Counted from the stretch's first letter, positions 10,526 to 22,549 are shown. The stretch: DNA of 64,000 nucleotides from Burkholderiales bacterium Ga0077544 (GCA_001464355.1 LNEU01000033.1:1-64000); one strand, 5' to 3'. A program made the numbers and translations. Notes: a model not told the origin generated them from the letters alone.

Positions 10526-11503
10526 ATGTCCCAGACTTTAATGAATGATGCTTTGGATTCAGCCGTAGCGAATTCAAATGCAGTACCGACTGAAACAGCC
10601 GCTGCCCTGAGCTTCAAGGCCAGCGAAAAGATCGTCTACGAAAATAACAAGTTGCACAAACGTCTGTGCCGCCAGGTCGGTCAGGCGATCGGCGACTTCA
10701 ACATGATTGAAGACGGCGACAAGATCATGGTGTGTTTGTCCGGTGGCAAAGATAGTTACGCGCTGCTGGATATTTTGATGACGCTGCGTGAACGCGCACC
10801 GATCAAGTTCGACATCGTTGCAGTCAATCTGGATCAAAAGCAGCCGAATTTCCCCGATCACATTTTGCCAACGTATTTGAAAGAACTCGGCATTCCATTC
10901 CATATCGAGAATCAGGATACCTACAGCATCGTCAAGCGCCTGATTCCGGAAGGCAAAACGACTTGTTCGCTGTGCTCACGCCTGCGTCGCGGCATTCTGT
11001 ATCGCGTTGCCGATGAACTGGGCTGCAACAAGATCGCGCTCGGCCATCATCGCGACGACATCATGGAAACGTTTTTCCTGAATATGTTTTTCGGCGCGAA
11101 GATCAAAGGTATGCCGCCAAAATTGCAATCCGATGATGGCAAGCACATCGTGATTCGCCCTTTGGCGTATGTGAAAGAAGCCGACACCGAGCGCTATGCG
11201 CAAGTGAAAAACTTCCCTATCATTCCCTGCGATCTGTGCGGCAGCCAGGAAAACCTGCAGCGCAAACAGATCAAGAACATGTTGCGTGAATGGGAGAAAA
11301 AACATCCAGGCCGCGTCGACAATATCTTCTCGTCCTTATCGACAGTCGTGCCATCGCATTTGATGGATGGCGAACTGTTTGGCTTCAAGGATTTGAAAGC
11401 GACGGGTGAAGCGATGGCGAACGGCGACATCGCGTTTGATGAGGAACCTTGCTCTACCGGCTCCACTGTTTCCAGCATTATTCCACTGCGTTCGGAAGAG
11501 TAA
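10526..11503 (+). CDS. ttcA: tRNA 2-thiocytidine biosynthesis protein TtcA
   Basis: PP-loop [45 protein letters not shown]. Confidence 0.97.
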   Translation: MSQTLMNDALDSAVANSNAVPTETAAALSFKASEKIVYENNKLHKRLCRQVGQAIGDFNMIEDGDKIMVCLSGGKDSYALLDILMTLRERAPIKFDIVAVNLDQKQPNFPDHILPTYLKELGIPFHIENQDTYSIVKRLIPEGKTTCSLCSRLRRGILYRVADELGCNKIALGHHRDDIMETFFLNMFFGAKIKGMPPKLQSDDGKHIVIRPLAYVKEADTERYAQVKNFPIIPCDLCGSQENLQRKQIKNMLREWEKKHPGRVDNIFSSLSTVVPSHLMDGELFGFKDLKATGEAMANGDIAFDEEPCSTGSTVSSIIPLRSEE

Positions 11504-11511
11504 TCACTCGC

Positions 11512-11542
11512 AGGCTTTGCACGCGTCATGCATGCAAAGCCT
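11512..11542. terminator. Hairpin between convergent ttcA and lipoprotein gene
   Basis: AGGCTTTGCA...TGCAAAGCCT inverted repeat without clear T-tract. Confidence 0.45.
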
Positions 11543-11580
11543 TGCCGCAAATCTTCTCTATCGGCTTTAGCAGCAGACTA

Positions 11581-12477
11581 TTAAGCCGCAGCCTTGGCTG
11601 ACAAGCGGTTGAAATCGCTTATCCAGTCCTGCAAGGCTTTTACAAAATGTGATTTTTGATCCGCAGTTGCCATGCGCATCATCTCTGCCACCAGCGCCGC
11701 ATTGGCATCCGTCAGCGCATCAAAGAAAGCTTGCGGCTCCTTGTTGCCGTAATGATCCGTGGTCGCTGCCACATACTTCTTGATCATTGCCGTCGTCGCC
11801 TCCTTGCCGGGCTTTTCACTGTGGATTTTTTTCAGCAAGGCCACCAGCTCCATCTGGCGTCGCATGCGATCAGCCAGTACCAGCTCATTGTTCAACGGAC
11901 GCGCATCCGATAAGGCCCGCAACTTTTGCTCCTGTGCGCGGCTGAAGTTGCCGAACCAGTATTCAGCCTGTTTCATCATTTTCTTGTAACGGAATTCCTG
12001 CCGACTAAGGCGATCGCCGCGCAGGTATTCCTTGCGGAACTTGAGATTATTCTTCTCCAGCTTTTCTTCAATATGGGTGATTTGCGCCGGCGTCAGCGAC
12101 AAGGCCAGATCGGCAAGCTCCGGCGCGGCACGATCCGTGACCAGCGTCAGATACTTCCGACCTTCTTCATAGTCGTTCAGTAAATCGGCTTTGCTCACCG
12201 CGGCCAGATCGCGATGCTGTATGCGCGAGACCAACTTTGCATAATCGCGCAACTGGGTTTTGTGATGCCATGCGAACAGATCTGCAAGACGACCTTTGAC
12301 CAAAGACTTTTGCCCATCTTCAAAATCGACGTAGCTATTGAGCCACCAGTAAGAAACGGTTTCACCGTTATTGAAGCCTATGCGCACAGCGCTGCAGGCA
12401 ACCAGGATAAACGCCATCGCGAAAATCGTCATTCTTTTCACGGTGATGCAAGAAAGGCGCGTGATAATATTTTGCAT
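11581..12477 (-). CDS. DUF6279-like lipoprotein
   Basis: Lipobox-like [35 protein letters not shown] assigned at 12477. Confidence 0.75.
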   Translation of the reverse strand: MQNIITRLSCITVKRMTIFAMAFILVACSAVRIGFNNGETVSYWWLNSYVDFEDGQKSLVKGRLADLFAWHHKTQLRDYAKLVSRIQHRDLAAVSKADLLNDYEEGRKYLTLVTDRAAPELADLALSLTPAQITHIEEKLEKNNLKFRKEYLRGDRLSRQEFRYKKMMKQAEYWFGNFSRAQEQKLRALSDARPLNNELVLADRMRRQMELVALLKKIHSEKPGKEATTAMIKKYVAATTDHYGNKEPQAFFDALTDANAALVAEMMRMATADQKSHFVKALQDWISDFNRLSAKAAA

Positions 12478-12495
12478 TCTTTTTATTGGCTCTCT

Positions 12496-13866
12496 ATGAA
12501 CATAGTCATTCTTGCTGCGGGTATGGGAAAGCGCATGCAGTCCGCGCTCCCGAAAGTCCTGCACCCATTAGCGGGCAAAGCTCTTTTATCTCACGTAATC
12601 GATACCGCTCGACAACTGTCTCCAAGCAAACTCTGTGTTATTTACGGCCACGGCGGCGAACAGGTACCGCAGCTATTACAAGCCGATGATCTGGCTTTTG
12701 CCAAACAGGAACCACAACTCGGTACCGGTCATGCGGTGATGCAAGCCGTTCCTTTACTGGATGACAAGGCGCCTACGCTAATACTGTACGGCGACGTGCC
12801 ATTGACGACTGCTGCTTCCCTGCAATGTTTATTGGACATCGCGGGCAACGATAAGTTGGGCATCCTGACTGTAAATCTCGACAACCCTACCGGTTATGGC
12901 CGCATCGTCCGCGAAAACGGCACTAAAAGTGCTGCCATCAAGCGCATCGTCGAGCAAAAAGATGCCACCGACGATGAGCGCGCCATCACTGAAGTCAACA
13001 CTGGCATCATCGTCGCGCCCACAGCACTGATGAAAAAATGGTTGGCCAATCTGTCCAACAACAATGCGCAAGGCGAGTATTACCTGACCGACATTGTTGC
13101 CAGCGCAGTAGCCGATGGCGTCGAAGTCGTATCCGCACAGCCCGACCACGTGTGGGAAACCCACGGCGTCAATAGCAAGGTGCAACTGGCCGAACTGGAA
13201 CGCATCCATCAACGCAACATCGCCAACGCGCTGCTGGAACAAGGCGTCACGCTGACAGATCCGGCGCGCATCGATATACGCGGCACGCTGACTTGCGGTC
13301 GCGATGTGACGATCGACGTCGGCTGCGTATTTGAAGGCGACGTCACCTTGGCCGACGGCGTGCACATAGATGCATATTGCGTGATCCACAATACGACTGT
13401 CGGTGCGCGAACCCACATTCGCCCCTTCAGTCATTTTGAAAATGCAGTGGTCGGCGAGGCTTGCATCATCGGACCTTATGCGCGCCTGCGCCCGGGCACC
13501 GTATTGGCGGAAGATGTCCACATCGGTAATTTCGTCGAAGTCAAAAACAGCGCGATCGCCGCCCACAGCAAGGCCAATCATTTGACCTATATCGGCGACT
13601 CAACCGTCGGTTCGCGCGTCAATATTGGCGCCGGCACCATCACCTGCAATTACGATGGCGTCAACAAATCGCGCACCGTCATCGAAGACGATGTCTTCGT
13701 CGGTAGCGCCACGCAATTGATTGCGCCTATACGCGTAGGCAAAGGTTCGACTATCGGTGCAGGAACCACGCTAACAAAGGATGCGCCGGCAGACAAGCTG
13801 ACCGTATCGCGCGCCAAGCAAATCACGGTTGAAGGCTGGCAGCGACCGGTCAAAATCAAGAAGTAG
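12496..13866 (+). CDS. glmU: Bifunctional N-acetylglucosamine-1-P uridyltransferase / glucosamine-1-P acetyltransferase
   Basis: [28 protein letters not shown]...left-handed beta-helix hexapeptides...[15 protein letters not shown]. Confidence 0.98.
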   Translation: MNIVILAAGMGKRMQSALPKVLHPLAGKALLSHVIDTARQLSPSKLCVIYGHGGEQVPQLLQADDLAFAKQEPQLGTGHAVMQAVPLLDDKAPTLILYGDVPLTTAASLQCLLDIAGNDKLGILTVNLDNPTGYGRIVRENGTKSAAIKRIVEQKDATDDERAITEVNTGIIVAPTALMKKWLANLSNNNAQGEYYLTDIVASAVADGVEVVSAQPDHVWETHGVNSKVQLAELERIHQRNIANALLEQGVTLTDPARIDIRGTLTCGRDVTIDVGCVFEGDVTLADGVHIDAYCVIHNTTVGARTHIRPFSHFENAVVGEACIIGPYARLRPGTVLAEDVHIGNFVEVKNSAIAAHSKANHLTYIGDSTVGSRVNIGAGTITCNYDGVNKSRTVIEDDVFVGSATQLIAPIRVGKGSTIGAGTTLTKDAPADKLTVSRAKQITVEGWQRPVKIKK

Positions 13867-13903
13867 GATTTCCGTACATATGTGCCGCAACATTGAACGC
13901 GCC

Positions 13904-13938
13904 ATAAAAAAACGCCGGTTAATACCGGCGTTTTTTTA
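13904..13938. terminator. Bidirectional intrinsic terminator (glmU / lrp)
   Basis: AAAAAAACGCCGGTTAATACCGGCGTTTTTTTA. Confidence 0.92.
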
Positions 13939-14415
13939 TACTGCGATGCGCGTTTCGAACTTGCTGCGATGAATGGAAAAAAAGCTTTTCACATTGCGCA
14001 CATTCGCATGCGACGCAAACAGGCGATGCACCAGCGCGTTATACGCCGGCATATCCGCTACCTGTATCACCAGCACAAAGTCCGGACCCGGCGACACGCG
14101 ATAGCATTGCAAGACAGCACTTTCAGCCGCCACCAGCACTTCAAATTCCACCTGCCGTTCAGCCGCTTGATGATCCAGCGTGATTTCGACGATGGCAGTC
14201 AGCCCCGCGCCTATCTTTTGCGGCGAGACGATCGCGACCTGGCGCTCGATCACGCCAGCATCGACCAGACGTTTGACGCGGCGCAGGCAAGTCGGCGGCG
14301 AGGCATGGACAGCCGCCGCCAGATCGTTGTTGGTTTGCGATGAATCTGCCTGCAGCGCATTCAAAATACGGCGGTCCAGCTCATCCAGCACTACTTGATC
14401 GTCGCTCATATGCAA
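13936..14415 (-). CDS. Lrp/AsnC-family transcriptional regulator
   Basis: LDELDRRILNALQADSSQTNNDLAAAVHASPPTCLRRVKRL...RAM domain. Confidence 0.94.
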   Translation of the reverse strand: MHMSDDQVVLDELDRRILNALQADSSQTNNDLAAAVHASPPTCLRRVKRLVDAGVIERQVAIVSPQKIGAGLTAIVEITLDHQAAERQVEFEVLVAAESAVLQCYRVSPGPDFVLVIQVADMPAYNALVHRLFASHANVRNVKSFFSIHRSKFETRIAV

Positions 14416-14555
14416 AATATCTACTTGAATTTGAAATTTAATTTCACTTTATTAGTCATGAGAAATAATAATCCATTTATTTCAATATTTAGAAAACTTA
14501 TTTCACAAACCCTCCTCTAGACTGTCTCACTTATACAAATCATCTCGAGGTTCCT

Positions 14556-16373
14556 ATGTGCGGTATCGTCGGCGCAGTCGCGCAACGCAATATCACCCCC
14601 ATCCTGGTCGAAGGACTGAAACGGCTTGAATACCGCGGCTACGATTCCTGCGGCGTCGCGCTGCATGTAGACGGCAAGCTGGAACGCGCACGCAGTACCG
14701 CGCGCGTCGCCGAACTGGAAAAACAAGTCGCCAAGGAACACCTGGAAGGTTTTACCGGCATCGCGCACACACGCTGGGCCACCCACGGTGCACCGGCATC
14801 GCACAATGCGCATCCGCATTTTTCACGCGAGCGCATCGCGCTGGTTCATAACGGCATCATTGAAAACCACGATGAACTGCGAGATGAACTGAAAGCCCTC
14901 GGCTACGTCTTCGAAAGCCAGACCGATACCGAAGTCATCGCCCATCTGGTCGATCACATGTATACCGGCGATCTGTTCGAAACCGTACAACTCGCCACCA
15001 AACGCCTGACCGGCGCGTTCGCGATTGCCGTGTTCAGCCGTGACGAACCGCATCGTGTAGTCGGTGCACGTCGCGGCTCGCCGCTGATCGTCGGCGTAGG
15101 CGATGGCGAAAACTTTCTCGCCTCCGACGCGCTGGCATTGGCCGGCACCACGGATCAAATCATTTACCTGGAAGAAGGTGACGTCGTCGACCTTCAACTG
15201 CAACGCGTATGGATCGTCGATGCCGACGGCAAGCAAGTGCAGCGCGAAATCAAAACCGTGCACGCGCATACCGGCGCAGTCGAACTCGGCCCGTACCGGC
15301 ACTACATGCAAAAAGAAATCTTCGAGCAGCCGCGCGCGATCGCCGATACGCTGGAAGGCATCACTAGCATCACACCCGATATTTTCGGTGACCAGGCTTT
15401 CAATATTTTCAAGCAGATAGATTCGGTGCTGATCCTCGCATGCGGCACCAGCTACTACTCGGGCCTGACCGCCAAATACTGGATGGAAGCGATTGCCGGT
15501 GTACGTTGCGATGTGGAAATCGCCAGCGAATATCGTTACCGCGACAGCGTACCGAATCCCAACTCACTGGTTGTCACGATTTCGCAAAGCGGCGAAACCG
15601 CCGACACCCTGGCAGCCCTGCGCCATGCGCAATCGCAAGGCATGCAGCACACGCTAACGATTTGCAACTCCGCCACCAGCGCGATGGTGCGCGAGTGCGA
15701 ACTTGCGTATATCACGCGCGCCGGCGTCGAAGTCGGCGTCGCATCGACCAAAGCGTTCTCCACGCAACTCGCCGCACTGTTCCTGCTGACACTGACCTTG
15801 GCGCAAGTCAAAGGTCGCTTGAGTGACAAGGACGAAGCGGCCTACCTGAAACAAATGCGCCATCTGCCAGTCGCCCTCACCGCGGTGCTCGCGCTGGAAC
15901 CGCAAATCATCGCGTGGGCAGAAGCCTTCGCCCGCAAGGAAAACGCACTCTTCCTCGGTCGCGGTCTGCACTATCCAATCGCACTCGAAGGCGCCTTGAA
16001 GCTGAAAGAAATTTCATACATACACGCAGAAGCGTACCCAGCCGGCGAACTGAAGCACGGCCCGCTGGCACTCGTCACCGAAGAAATGCCGGTCGTCACG
16101 GTTGCACCTAACGATTCGATGATCGAGAAATTGAAATCGAATATGCAGGAAGTGCGCGCCCGCGGTGGTGAACTGTATGTGTTCGCCGATGGCGATTCGC
16201 GCATCACTTCGGGCGAAGGTTTGCACGTGATTCGCCTGCCGGAACATTACGGCGCACTGTCGCCGATTCTTCACGTCGTACCACTGCAATTGCTCGCGTA
16301 TCACACGGCACTGGCGCGTGGCACCGACGTTGACAAGCCGCGCAATTTGGCTAAATCCGTTACTGTGGAATAA
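14556..16373 (+). CDS. glmS: Glutamine-fructose-6-phosphate aminotransferase
   Basis: [31 protein letters not shown]...C-terminal [13 protein letters not shown]. Confidence 0.98.
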   Translation: MCGIVGAVAQRNITPILVEGLKRLEYRGYDSCGVALHVDGKLERARSTARVAELEKQVAKEHLEGFTGIAHTRWATHGAPASHNAHPHFSRERIALVHNGIIENHDELRDELKALGYVFESQTDTEVIAHLVDHMYTGDLFETVQLATKRLTGAFAIAVFSRDEPHRVVGARRGSPLIVGVGDGENFLASDALALAGTTDQIIYLEEGDVVDLQLQRVWIVDADGKQVQREIKTVHAHTGAVELGPYRHYMQKEIFEQPRAIADTLEGITSITPDIFGDQAFNIFKQIDSVLILACGTSYYSGLTAKYWMEAIAGVRCDVEIASEYRYRDSVPNPNSLVVTISQSGETADTLAALRHAQSQGMQHTLTICNSATSAMVRECELAYITRAGVEVGVASTKAFSTQLAALFLLTLTLAQVKGRLSDKDEAAYLKQMRHLPVALTAVLALEPQIIAWAEAFARKENALFLGRGLHYPIALEGALKLKEISYIHAEAYPAGELKHGPLALVTEEMPVVTVAPNDSMIEKLKSNMQEVRARGGELYVFADGDSRITSGEGLHVIRLPEHYGALSPILHVVPLQLLAYHTALARGTDVDKPRNLAKSVTVE

Positions 16374-16390
16374 ACCCTTCAGCTCAATTC

Positions 16391-16416
16391 AAAGCCCGCA
16401 ATTGCGGGCTTTTTTA
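16391..16416 (+). terminator. Intrinsic terminator after glmS
   Basis: AAAGCCCGCAATTGCGGGCTTTTTT. Confidence 0.92.
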
Positions 16417-16491
16417 CATTGACACAAAAGTAAGCAGAAATGATACTCAAAAGGATTAAGGTCGCCAAAGCCACAAAACAACAAAGTCAAA

Positions 16492-16690
16492 ATGAAAATG
16501 ACTGTCGTATTTGTGCATGGTTTTAACGGGTGGCAAAAGTACGTGAAAAAATTAACAGGCAATGAGCTTTGCCGAACTTTTGGAATTCGACACAGAGTCA
16601 GATTCAAATTTTGATTTTTTGAATTTGAATATTTCACAAAATTATCCGACATATTTATTCTGCGTTATTTCAAAAATTTGCAAATCGGAT
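16492..16690 (+). pseudogene. Frameshifted remnant of an alpha/beta-hydrolase-like N-terminus
   Basis: Frame 1: MKMTVVFVHGFNGWQKYVKKLTGNE; +1 frame continues SFAELLEFDTESDSNFDFLNLNISQNYPTYLFCVISK; VFVHG is typical of the hydrolase fold. Confidence 0.45.
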
Positions 16691-16752
16691 ACTTGGTCGT
16701 AAATGAAGCGATTCAATCGGTCACGGTTATCAGACAACATTAAAGTATCCAT

Positions 16753-18291
16753 TTGATTAACTTTTTCAAACTCCTTTCATTTTTCTCGAAAGAACGCTCG
16801 ATTGTGGCAGGGATGATTGTTTTCCTCTTGCTCATAACATTTTCTTTGGCAAGCATAGTCGCCTGGACCAGCTGGCAAGAGTACAAAAAGGAACGAAGTC
16901 TAGCCGAGGCAACAACTTCGAATATGGCTCGAGCGCTAGCCCAACATGCCGGCGACTCAATTCAAAGCACCGATAATATTGTTGTTAGCCTGATTAATTC
17001 AGTTGAACGCACCAATAAAGACGGAGCTCCACTTCATGATTTAAATCCATTTCTATCGCAGCGCGTAGCAGAATTACCAATACTCCAAGCCCTGTCAATA
17101 TTAGATGTGCAAGGAAATACCCTAGCCAGCTCTGAAGCCGCCCTGTCAAAAAATATCAACTTTAATGACCAGGAATATTTCCAGCACCACAAAGATATCG
17201 ACGATCGAAAACCGCATATCGGACCAGCCATTAACAGCAAGACAACCGGGGAACTCATACTGACAGTTTCACGACGCTTTAATAATGCCGAGGGTAATTT
17301 TGCGGGTGTAGTGGTGGCCACACTTAGACTGGATTATTTCCAATATTTTTATGCTGAATTAAATATTGGGGCTTCCGGAGTAATTTTTATTGCGAACGAT
17401 GAGGGCATCCTGTTAGTACGCTACCCATTTGTAGAGTCTGCCTTGGGCTCTAGCATCGCCAATGGAAAAGTATTCGATGCATATCGCAACAAGGGTCCCG
17501 TGGCTTCCGTAATGGTGCAATCGATGATTGATCAAAAAAATCGCCTTTACAGCTATCGTCATTTGGAAACCTATCCTTTACTCATTGCAGTCGGCATGGG
17601 ACAAGAAGAAATTTTTTCCCCATGGAAGGAAAAGACTTTCCGATTAATAGTCATTTGCGGATTTTTATTGATCCTATTGAGTCTATTTGGAACCTATCTG
17701 ATTCGGCAGATCAATAAACGTCAGACGTCTGAGAGCGAACTGCAACGCGCCAAGCTTGAACTAGAATCATTGAACGCCGAGCTTGAGAAGCTTGCATCGG
17801 AAGATAGCTTGACGGGGCTGTGCAATCGCCGAAAATTTGATACGACTTTAAGACAGGAATATATTCGGGCGATTCGCAATCGAACATCGCTAGCATTGAT
17901 CATGATCGATGTTGATAAATTCAAGCAGTACAACGATATTTACGGGCATCCTGCGGGTGACGATTGTTTGACGCGTATCGGCACTGCATTGAAAAAAATG
18001 CCCTCGCGCAGCGCAGATCTGATTGCCCGATATGGCGGTGAAGAGCTGATCATCCTGTTGCCGGAAACAGATATACATGGAGCAGAAAACATAGCCGAAC
18101 GCGCCCGGGCCATCATTGAATCGCTGGCTATTCCGCATTCCGGAAATCAACCGGGAGTGGTGACAATTAGCGCGGGTATAGCTGCTATCAGGCCCGTCTT
18201 GGCAGACCCGAATCCAATCGGATTTTTAAGAGCCGCAGATGAAGCTTTGTATAGTGCGAAGGCACAGGGACGTAATTGTGTAAGTCGCTAG
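16753..18291 (+). CDS. Diguanylate cyclase with periplasmic dCACHE-like sensor and GGDEF domain
   Basis: N-terminal TM, sensor region, second TM, then DVDKFKQYNDIYGHPAGDDCL...ARYGGEELIILLPET; TTG start in track. Confidence 0.9.
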   Translation: MINFFKLLSFFSKERSIVAGMIVFLLLITFSLASIVAWTSWQEYKKERSLAEATTSNMARALAQHAGDSIQSTDNIVVSLINSVERTNKDGAPLHDLNPFLSQRVAELPILQALSILDVQGNTLASSEAALSKNINFNDQEYFQHHKDIDDRKPHIGPAINSKTTGELILTVSRRFNNAEGNFAGVVVATLRLDYFQYFYAELNIGASGVIFIANDEGILLVRYPFVESALGSSIANGKVFDAYRNKGPVASVMVQSMIDQKNRLYSYRHLETYPLLIAVGMGQEEIFSPWKEKTFRLIVICGFLLILLSLFGTYLIRQINKRQTSESELQRAKLELESLNAELEKLASEDSLTGLCNRRKFDTTLRQEYIRAIRNRTSLALIMIDVDKFKQYNDIYGHPAGDDCLTRIGTALKKMPSRSADLIARYGGEELIILLPETDIHGAENIAERARAIIESLAIPHSGNQPGVVTISAGIAAIRPVLADPNPIGFLRAADEALYSAKAQGRNCVSR

Positions 18292-18393
18292 ACAGACTGT
18301 ATAAAAAAAGCAGATGTCGGATGAACACACTCCGCACTCTTGATCCGCAAGCAATTTCTTCTTTCACAAAATACATTTTCAACTTTCATTGCC

Positions 18394-18624
18394 ATGAACG
18401 AACACAATCCAGCTGATCTGATCGAACGCTTGAGCAAGCTTGAGTACGCTATCAGGCAGTCAATGACAGTGCGTGAAGATCAGGATGAGCCAGCTCTGCC
18501 CGAACACAAAGATGAGGCGGCGCGCTATGGTCTCGCGGTTGAGGCTGCCGTCACCAAGGGAGACCTACTCAACGCAGTGCAGACTCTGGTCCGCGCAATG
18601 CAGAAACGATCGCAGCACAATTAG
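18394..18624 (+). CDS. Small conserved-looking hypothetical protein
   Basis: [24 protein letters not shown]...; immediately upstream of the HpxZ-like gene. Confidence 0.55.
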   Translation: MNEHNPADLIERLSKLEYAIRQSMTVREDQDEPALPEHKDEAARYGLAVEAAVTKGDLLNAVQTLVRAMQKRSQHN

Positions 18625-18646
18625 TTTTAATTTTTCTTCCGACACC

Positions 18647-19030
18647 ATGGAACATGAAATCAATTTGCCTGACGTTGTCGCCGAAGTGACCGCCGCTTTC
18701 CTGCGCTATGAAGCTGCGTTAACTGGCAATGACGTGGCCGTACTGGATGAATTATTCTGGAATAATCCAAATACGCTGCGTTACGGCGTAGCAGAAAATC
18801 TTTTGGGCTATGAAGCGATCCGCGCATTTCGCCTGGCGCGTCCATCCAAAGGATTGGAACGCGAGTTGATGAACACCGTCATCACCACCTACGGCCGCGA
18901 CTACGCAACGGCGAATACCGAATTCACCCGCAAAGGTGAAACGCGCATCGGTCGCCAAAGCCATACCTGGCTACGGCTGCCGCAAGGCTGGCGTATCGTG
19001 GCAGCGCATGTATCGCTGATGTCGGCATAA
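18647..19030 (+). CDS. HpxZ/AtzH-like (NTF2-like fold, DUF3225) protein
   Basis: [57 protein letters not shown]. Confidence 0.85.
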   Translation: MEHEINLPDVVAEVTAAFLRYEAALTGNDVAVLDELFWNNPNTLRYGVAENLLGYEAIRAFRLARPSKGLERELMNTVITTYGRDYATANTEFTRKGETRIGRQSHTWLRLPQGWRIVAAHVSLMSA

Positions 19031-19148
19031 ACAGCCTGCGAATATTCTCTTGTGACCTGCTCTCGGCAAGCAGTCACTATGCATGCCAAAGCTGACACAT
19101 GATGCGTGATGCCTGATGCATTAAACAGCAATTTCAAAATAGCAAAAG

Positions 19149-19175
19149 GGTTGCGTGCAAACGTAACCTTTTTTT
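19149..19175 (+). terminator. Intrinsic terminator
   Basis: GGTTGCGT-GCAA-ACGTAACC followed by TTTTTTT (one G-U pair). Confidence 0.7.
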
Positions 19176-19213
19176 GTTGGACCGATCAGGCGCACACGTC
19201 ATCCAGACTAGCG

Positions 19214-19336
19214 CTACCAATTCATCAAGTCCTGTTTATCTTCCTGACTCAAGCCGTTGTAGACATCCACATTGGCAAACCACTCTTTGAACATTTTTCT
19301 GAAGTCGATATAGAAGGAAACGATAGTCATGGTCAT
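19214..19336 (-). CDS. Putative 40-aa small protein
   Basis: MTMTIVSFYIDFRKMFKEWFANVDVYNGLSQEDKQDLMNW; SD-like GAGG ~7 nt upstream of ATG. Confidence 0.5.
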   Translation of the reverse strand: MTMTIVSFYIDFRKMFKEWFANVDVYNGLSQEDKQDLMNW

Positions 19337-19684
19337 GATAGCCTCGCGATAAATTGTGCATAGCGCACTGTGAATAACAAATGAAAAGTACCGGGCCAAA
19401 TCATCATCGGAAAAACACAGCCGCACGACCCGCCATATCAGAGGGTGACTACCTGCTTTAGTTCAGCTTATGCATCACGCGCGATCACTATTTTTTAACG
19501 TTGATTCCGAAAAGAAAACGATTTGAATAGCAACGTAATTCAGGCGTGAAAGATAGTTAAAAAATCTCGATAGCTCATTTCACATTTGCTGAAAAATTAA
19601 GCAAGGCATTGCGCGTGGGTAGAGCAGGATTTTGACAAGAAAAGTGGCGAAGAGAAAATGCAATTTGAAGATAAATCCGCGCGC

Positions 19685-21142
19685 CTACAACATCGCTTGC
19701 TTGAGTGTCATGGCGATACGCCGCGCATCCTTTTCATCAAGCACATTGGCAAACCCCAGCAACAATCCCTGCTGCGGTTTGGCGTTGATGTACCAACGCG
19801 ATAATGGATGCATCGCCAAACCCAGCTCGCGTGCGCGCGCCGCCAGCAAGACATCGTCTTCGTGATCGGCCAGCTTGGCCAGCATATGCAAGCCACCCGG
19901 CCGCAGATCGATGCGTATGCGGTCGCCCAATACTTCCTGAAAAACCCGCTGCGTGATCGCACGACGCTCTGCATACAGCACACGCATTTTTTTCAAATGT
20001 CGCGAGAAATGCCCCTCGGCGATAAAGTCGGCGACACCCGCCTGAAATAGATACGGACTACCGGCATTCAAGTTGTAAGCCACCGCCTGAAAACGGGCAA
20101 CCGCGCTGACCGGCGCCACCACATACGCCAGCCGCAAGCCAGGAAACATCACCTTGCTGAAGGTGCCGCTGTAAATCACGCGATCATTGCGATCCAGACT
20201 TTTTAGCGCAGGCAGCGGCCGTCCCTGATAGCGGAACTCACTGTCGTAATCGTCTTCGATGATCCAGCTGCCGGCACTGCTGGCCCACTCCAGCAATGCC
20301 ATGCGGCGCTCCAGCGACAAGGTCACACCGAGCGGGCTTTGATGGGAGGGCGTCACCATTGCAAACTTTGCATACGGACTCAGGCGCTTGCCTTCTTCCA
20401 CCATCAAGCCATGCTCATCGACCGGCACCGGCACTAGCTTGACCGCCGTATTCTGCAGAAACGGACGCGCCAGAATATAACCGGGATCTTCAAACCAGAA
20501 CTCATCGCCGATGGTGGACAGACTACTCAAGGTCAGTTCCAGCGTGCCACGCAAACCGGTCGTGATGAATACCTGTTCCGGCAGGCAAGTCACGCCGCGC
20601 GACACGCCCAGATAAGTTGCAATGCGCTCGCGCAAGCGGTCATAGCCGGCAGGATTGGGATAAGCCAGACGCGCCGGTTCGCTGCCGCGCAGTCTATGCG
20701 CGACGATACGGTTCCATACCTTGCGCGGGAACGCATCGAGCGCTGGCAAACCCAGTTGCAGCGGCTTTGGCGCTTTGCCGTCGTGATCGAGGATGGCAGA
20801 CACTGTTTGCCCGGGTGCCAGCGCAGGCGGCCGCAGCACTGCCGGCTGCGGCAAGGATAGCGACACGATGGTGCCGGCGGCGCCCCTGACCTGCAAGTAC
20901 CCTTCATCGGTCAGTATTCGATAAGCCATCTCCACCGTGCCACGCGCCAGATTCAACTCGGTCGCCAGCGCGCGCACCGCCGGCACGCGGTCACCGGCAC
21001 GCAGATGCCCTTGCTCGATTGCCGTCTTGAAACGTTGGCATATCTGCAAATACATAGGCAGTTCTAGCGTCCTGTCGATACGCAAATCGAGTTCTGACTT
21101 GGCGGGGTTTGCACCAATCGCACTATTTGCCGGTTTCTTCAT
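19685..21142 (-). CDS. MocR/PdxR-type GntR regulator with aminotransferase domain
   Basis: GntR wHTH (LPMYLQICQRFKTAIEQGHLRAGDRVPAVRALATELNLARGTVEMAYRIL) fused to a fold-type I aminotransferase (YSGTFSKVMFPGLRL). Confidence 0.93.
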   Translation of the reverse strand: MKKPANSAIGANPAKSELDLRIDRTLELPMYLQICQRFKTAIEQGHLRAGDRVPAVRALATELNLARGTVEMAYRILTDEGYLQVRGAAGTIVSLSLPQPAVLRPPALAPGQTVSAILDHDGKAPKPLQLGLPALDAFPRKVWNRIVAHRLRGSEPARLAYPNPAGYDRLRERIATYLGVSRGVTCLPEQVFITTGLRGTLELTLSSLSTIGDEFWFEDPGYILARPFLQNTAVKLVPVPVDEHGLMVEEGKRLSPYAKFAMVTPSHQSPLGVTLSLERRMALLEWASSAGSWIIEDDYDSEFRYQGRPLPALKSLDRNDRVIYSGTFSKVMFPGLRLAYVVAPVSAVARFQAVAYNLNAGSPYLFQAGVADFIAEGHFSRHLKKMRVLYAERRAITQRVFQEVLGDRIRIDLRPGGLHMLAKLADHEDDVLLAARARELGLAMHPLSRWYINAKPQQGLLLGFANVLDEKDARRIAMTLKQAML

Positions 21143-21269
21143 GGACTAGTCCCTTTCACATTTCTTGGCCCTTCTAACACGGCCATGATATTCGCATACT
21201 ACACATCAAGGAAACGCCAGTTTATTTAACCGACTCATCAAACCGATATATTCAAACAAGGAGCTTTAC

Positions 21270-21707
21270 ATGCAAACTCGCCTCGACTTCTACTCCGCCG
21301 ACCCAGCCATCATGAAGGTATTGATAGGCGTTGAAAACCAGCTCGCCAAAGGCACTATCGACATCCTGACCAAAGAGCTGGTCCGCCTGCGTGCATCGCA
21401 AATCAACGGCTGCGCCTTCTGCCTCGACATGCATGTGACCGACGCGCTCAAAGCTGGCGAAACGCAACGCCGTCTGGCAACCGTTTCTGCCTGGCGCGAA
21501 ACACCGTTCTTCAGCGACCGCGAACGCGCCGCACTGGAATGGACAGAATCGCTGACTCTGGTATCGCAAAACCATGTCCCCGACGCAGTATGGGAAGCAG
21601 TGCGCCCGCACTTCACCGATGCAGAATTGATGGAACTGACTGCATTGATCACATCGATCAACAGCTGGAACCGCTTCGCCATTGCCTTCCGCAAAATGCC
21701 GGTGTAA
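21270..21707 (+). CDS. Carboxymuconolactone decarboxylase/AhpD-like protein
   Basis: LVRLRASQINGCAFCLDMHVTDALKAGE; CxxC active site. Confidence 0.92.
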   Translation: MQTRLDFYSADPAIMKVLIGVENQLAKGTIDILTKELVRLRASQINGCAFCLDMHVTDALKAGETQRRLATVSAWRETPFFSDRERAALEWTESLTLVSQNHVPDAVWEAVRPHFTDAELMELTALITSINSWNRFAIAFRKMPV

Positions 21708-21796
21708 TTTTTATCATCGCTTCAGCATCGCTCAAACTTCGCGCACATCCCTCGCCCACGATCGAGCACCCCGATCGGGCACACTGAAAGGTTTAT

Positions 21797-22549
21797 ATGA
21801 AAATTCTTGTTATCGGCGGCAGCGGCCTGATCGGCTCCAAAGTCGTCACCAATCTTCGTCAACTCGGCTACGAAGTCCTGGTCGGCTCACCCAGTACCGG
21901 CATCAACAGCATGACCGGCGAAGGCTTGGCCGATGCGATGAAAGGCACGCAAGTCGTCATCGACTTGAGCAACTCGCCATCGTTCGAAGACCAGGCCGTT
22001 CTCGACTTCTTTGAAACCTCAGGTCGCAACATACTGGCCGCGGAAGAAGCAGCCGGCGTCAAGCATCACATTGCACTGTCCGTGGTCGGCACCGAACGCA
22101 TGCTGGAAAGCGGCTACTTCCGCGCCAAGATGGCACAGGAAAACCTGATCAAGGCAGCCAAGGTGCCGTACACCATCGTGCGTTCCACGCAGTTCTTTGA
22201 ATTCCTCGGCGGCATCGCGCAATACGGTACGGTCGGCAACGAAATTCGCCTGTCGCCTGCGCACGTACAGCCGATTTCATCGGACGATATTGCAGCCATC
22301 GTATCGGATACCGCACTGGCAGAACCGATCAACGGCAGCTTCGACGCCGCCGGTCCGGAAAAAGTCGGCCTCGCAGAATTGATGAAGCGTTATCTGAGCG
22401 CGCTCGGCGATCAACGCGTGGTCGTCACCGATGCCGGCGCAGCATATTACGGCGCGCAACTCAACGATCAATCGTTGACGCCGACTGGCAAAGCCCGTGT
22501 CGCGACCACCACCTTTGCCGCGTGGCTCAGCAAGTCGCAAGCAGCCTGA
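21797..22549 (+). CDS. NmrA-like atypical SDR NAD(P)-binding protein
   Basis: MKILVIGGSGLIGSKVVTNLRQLGYEV. Confidence 0.9.
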   Translation: MKILVIGGSGLIGSKVVTNLRQLGYEVLVGSPSTGINSMTGEGLADAMKGTQVVIDLSNSPSFEDQAVLDFFETSGRNILAAEEAAGVKHHIALSVVGTERMLESGYFRAKMAQENLIKAAKVPYTIVRSTQFFEFLGGIAQYGTVGNEIRLSPAHVQPISSDDIAAIVSDTALAEPINGSFDAAGPEKVGLAELMKRYLSALGDQRVVVTDAGAAYYGAQLNDQSLTPTGKARVATTTFAAWLSKSQAA

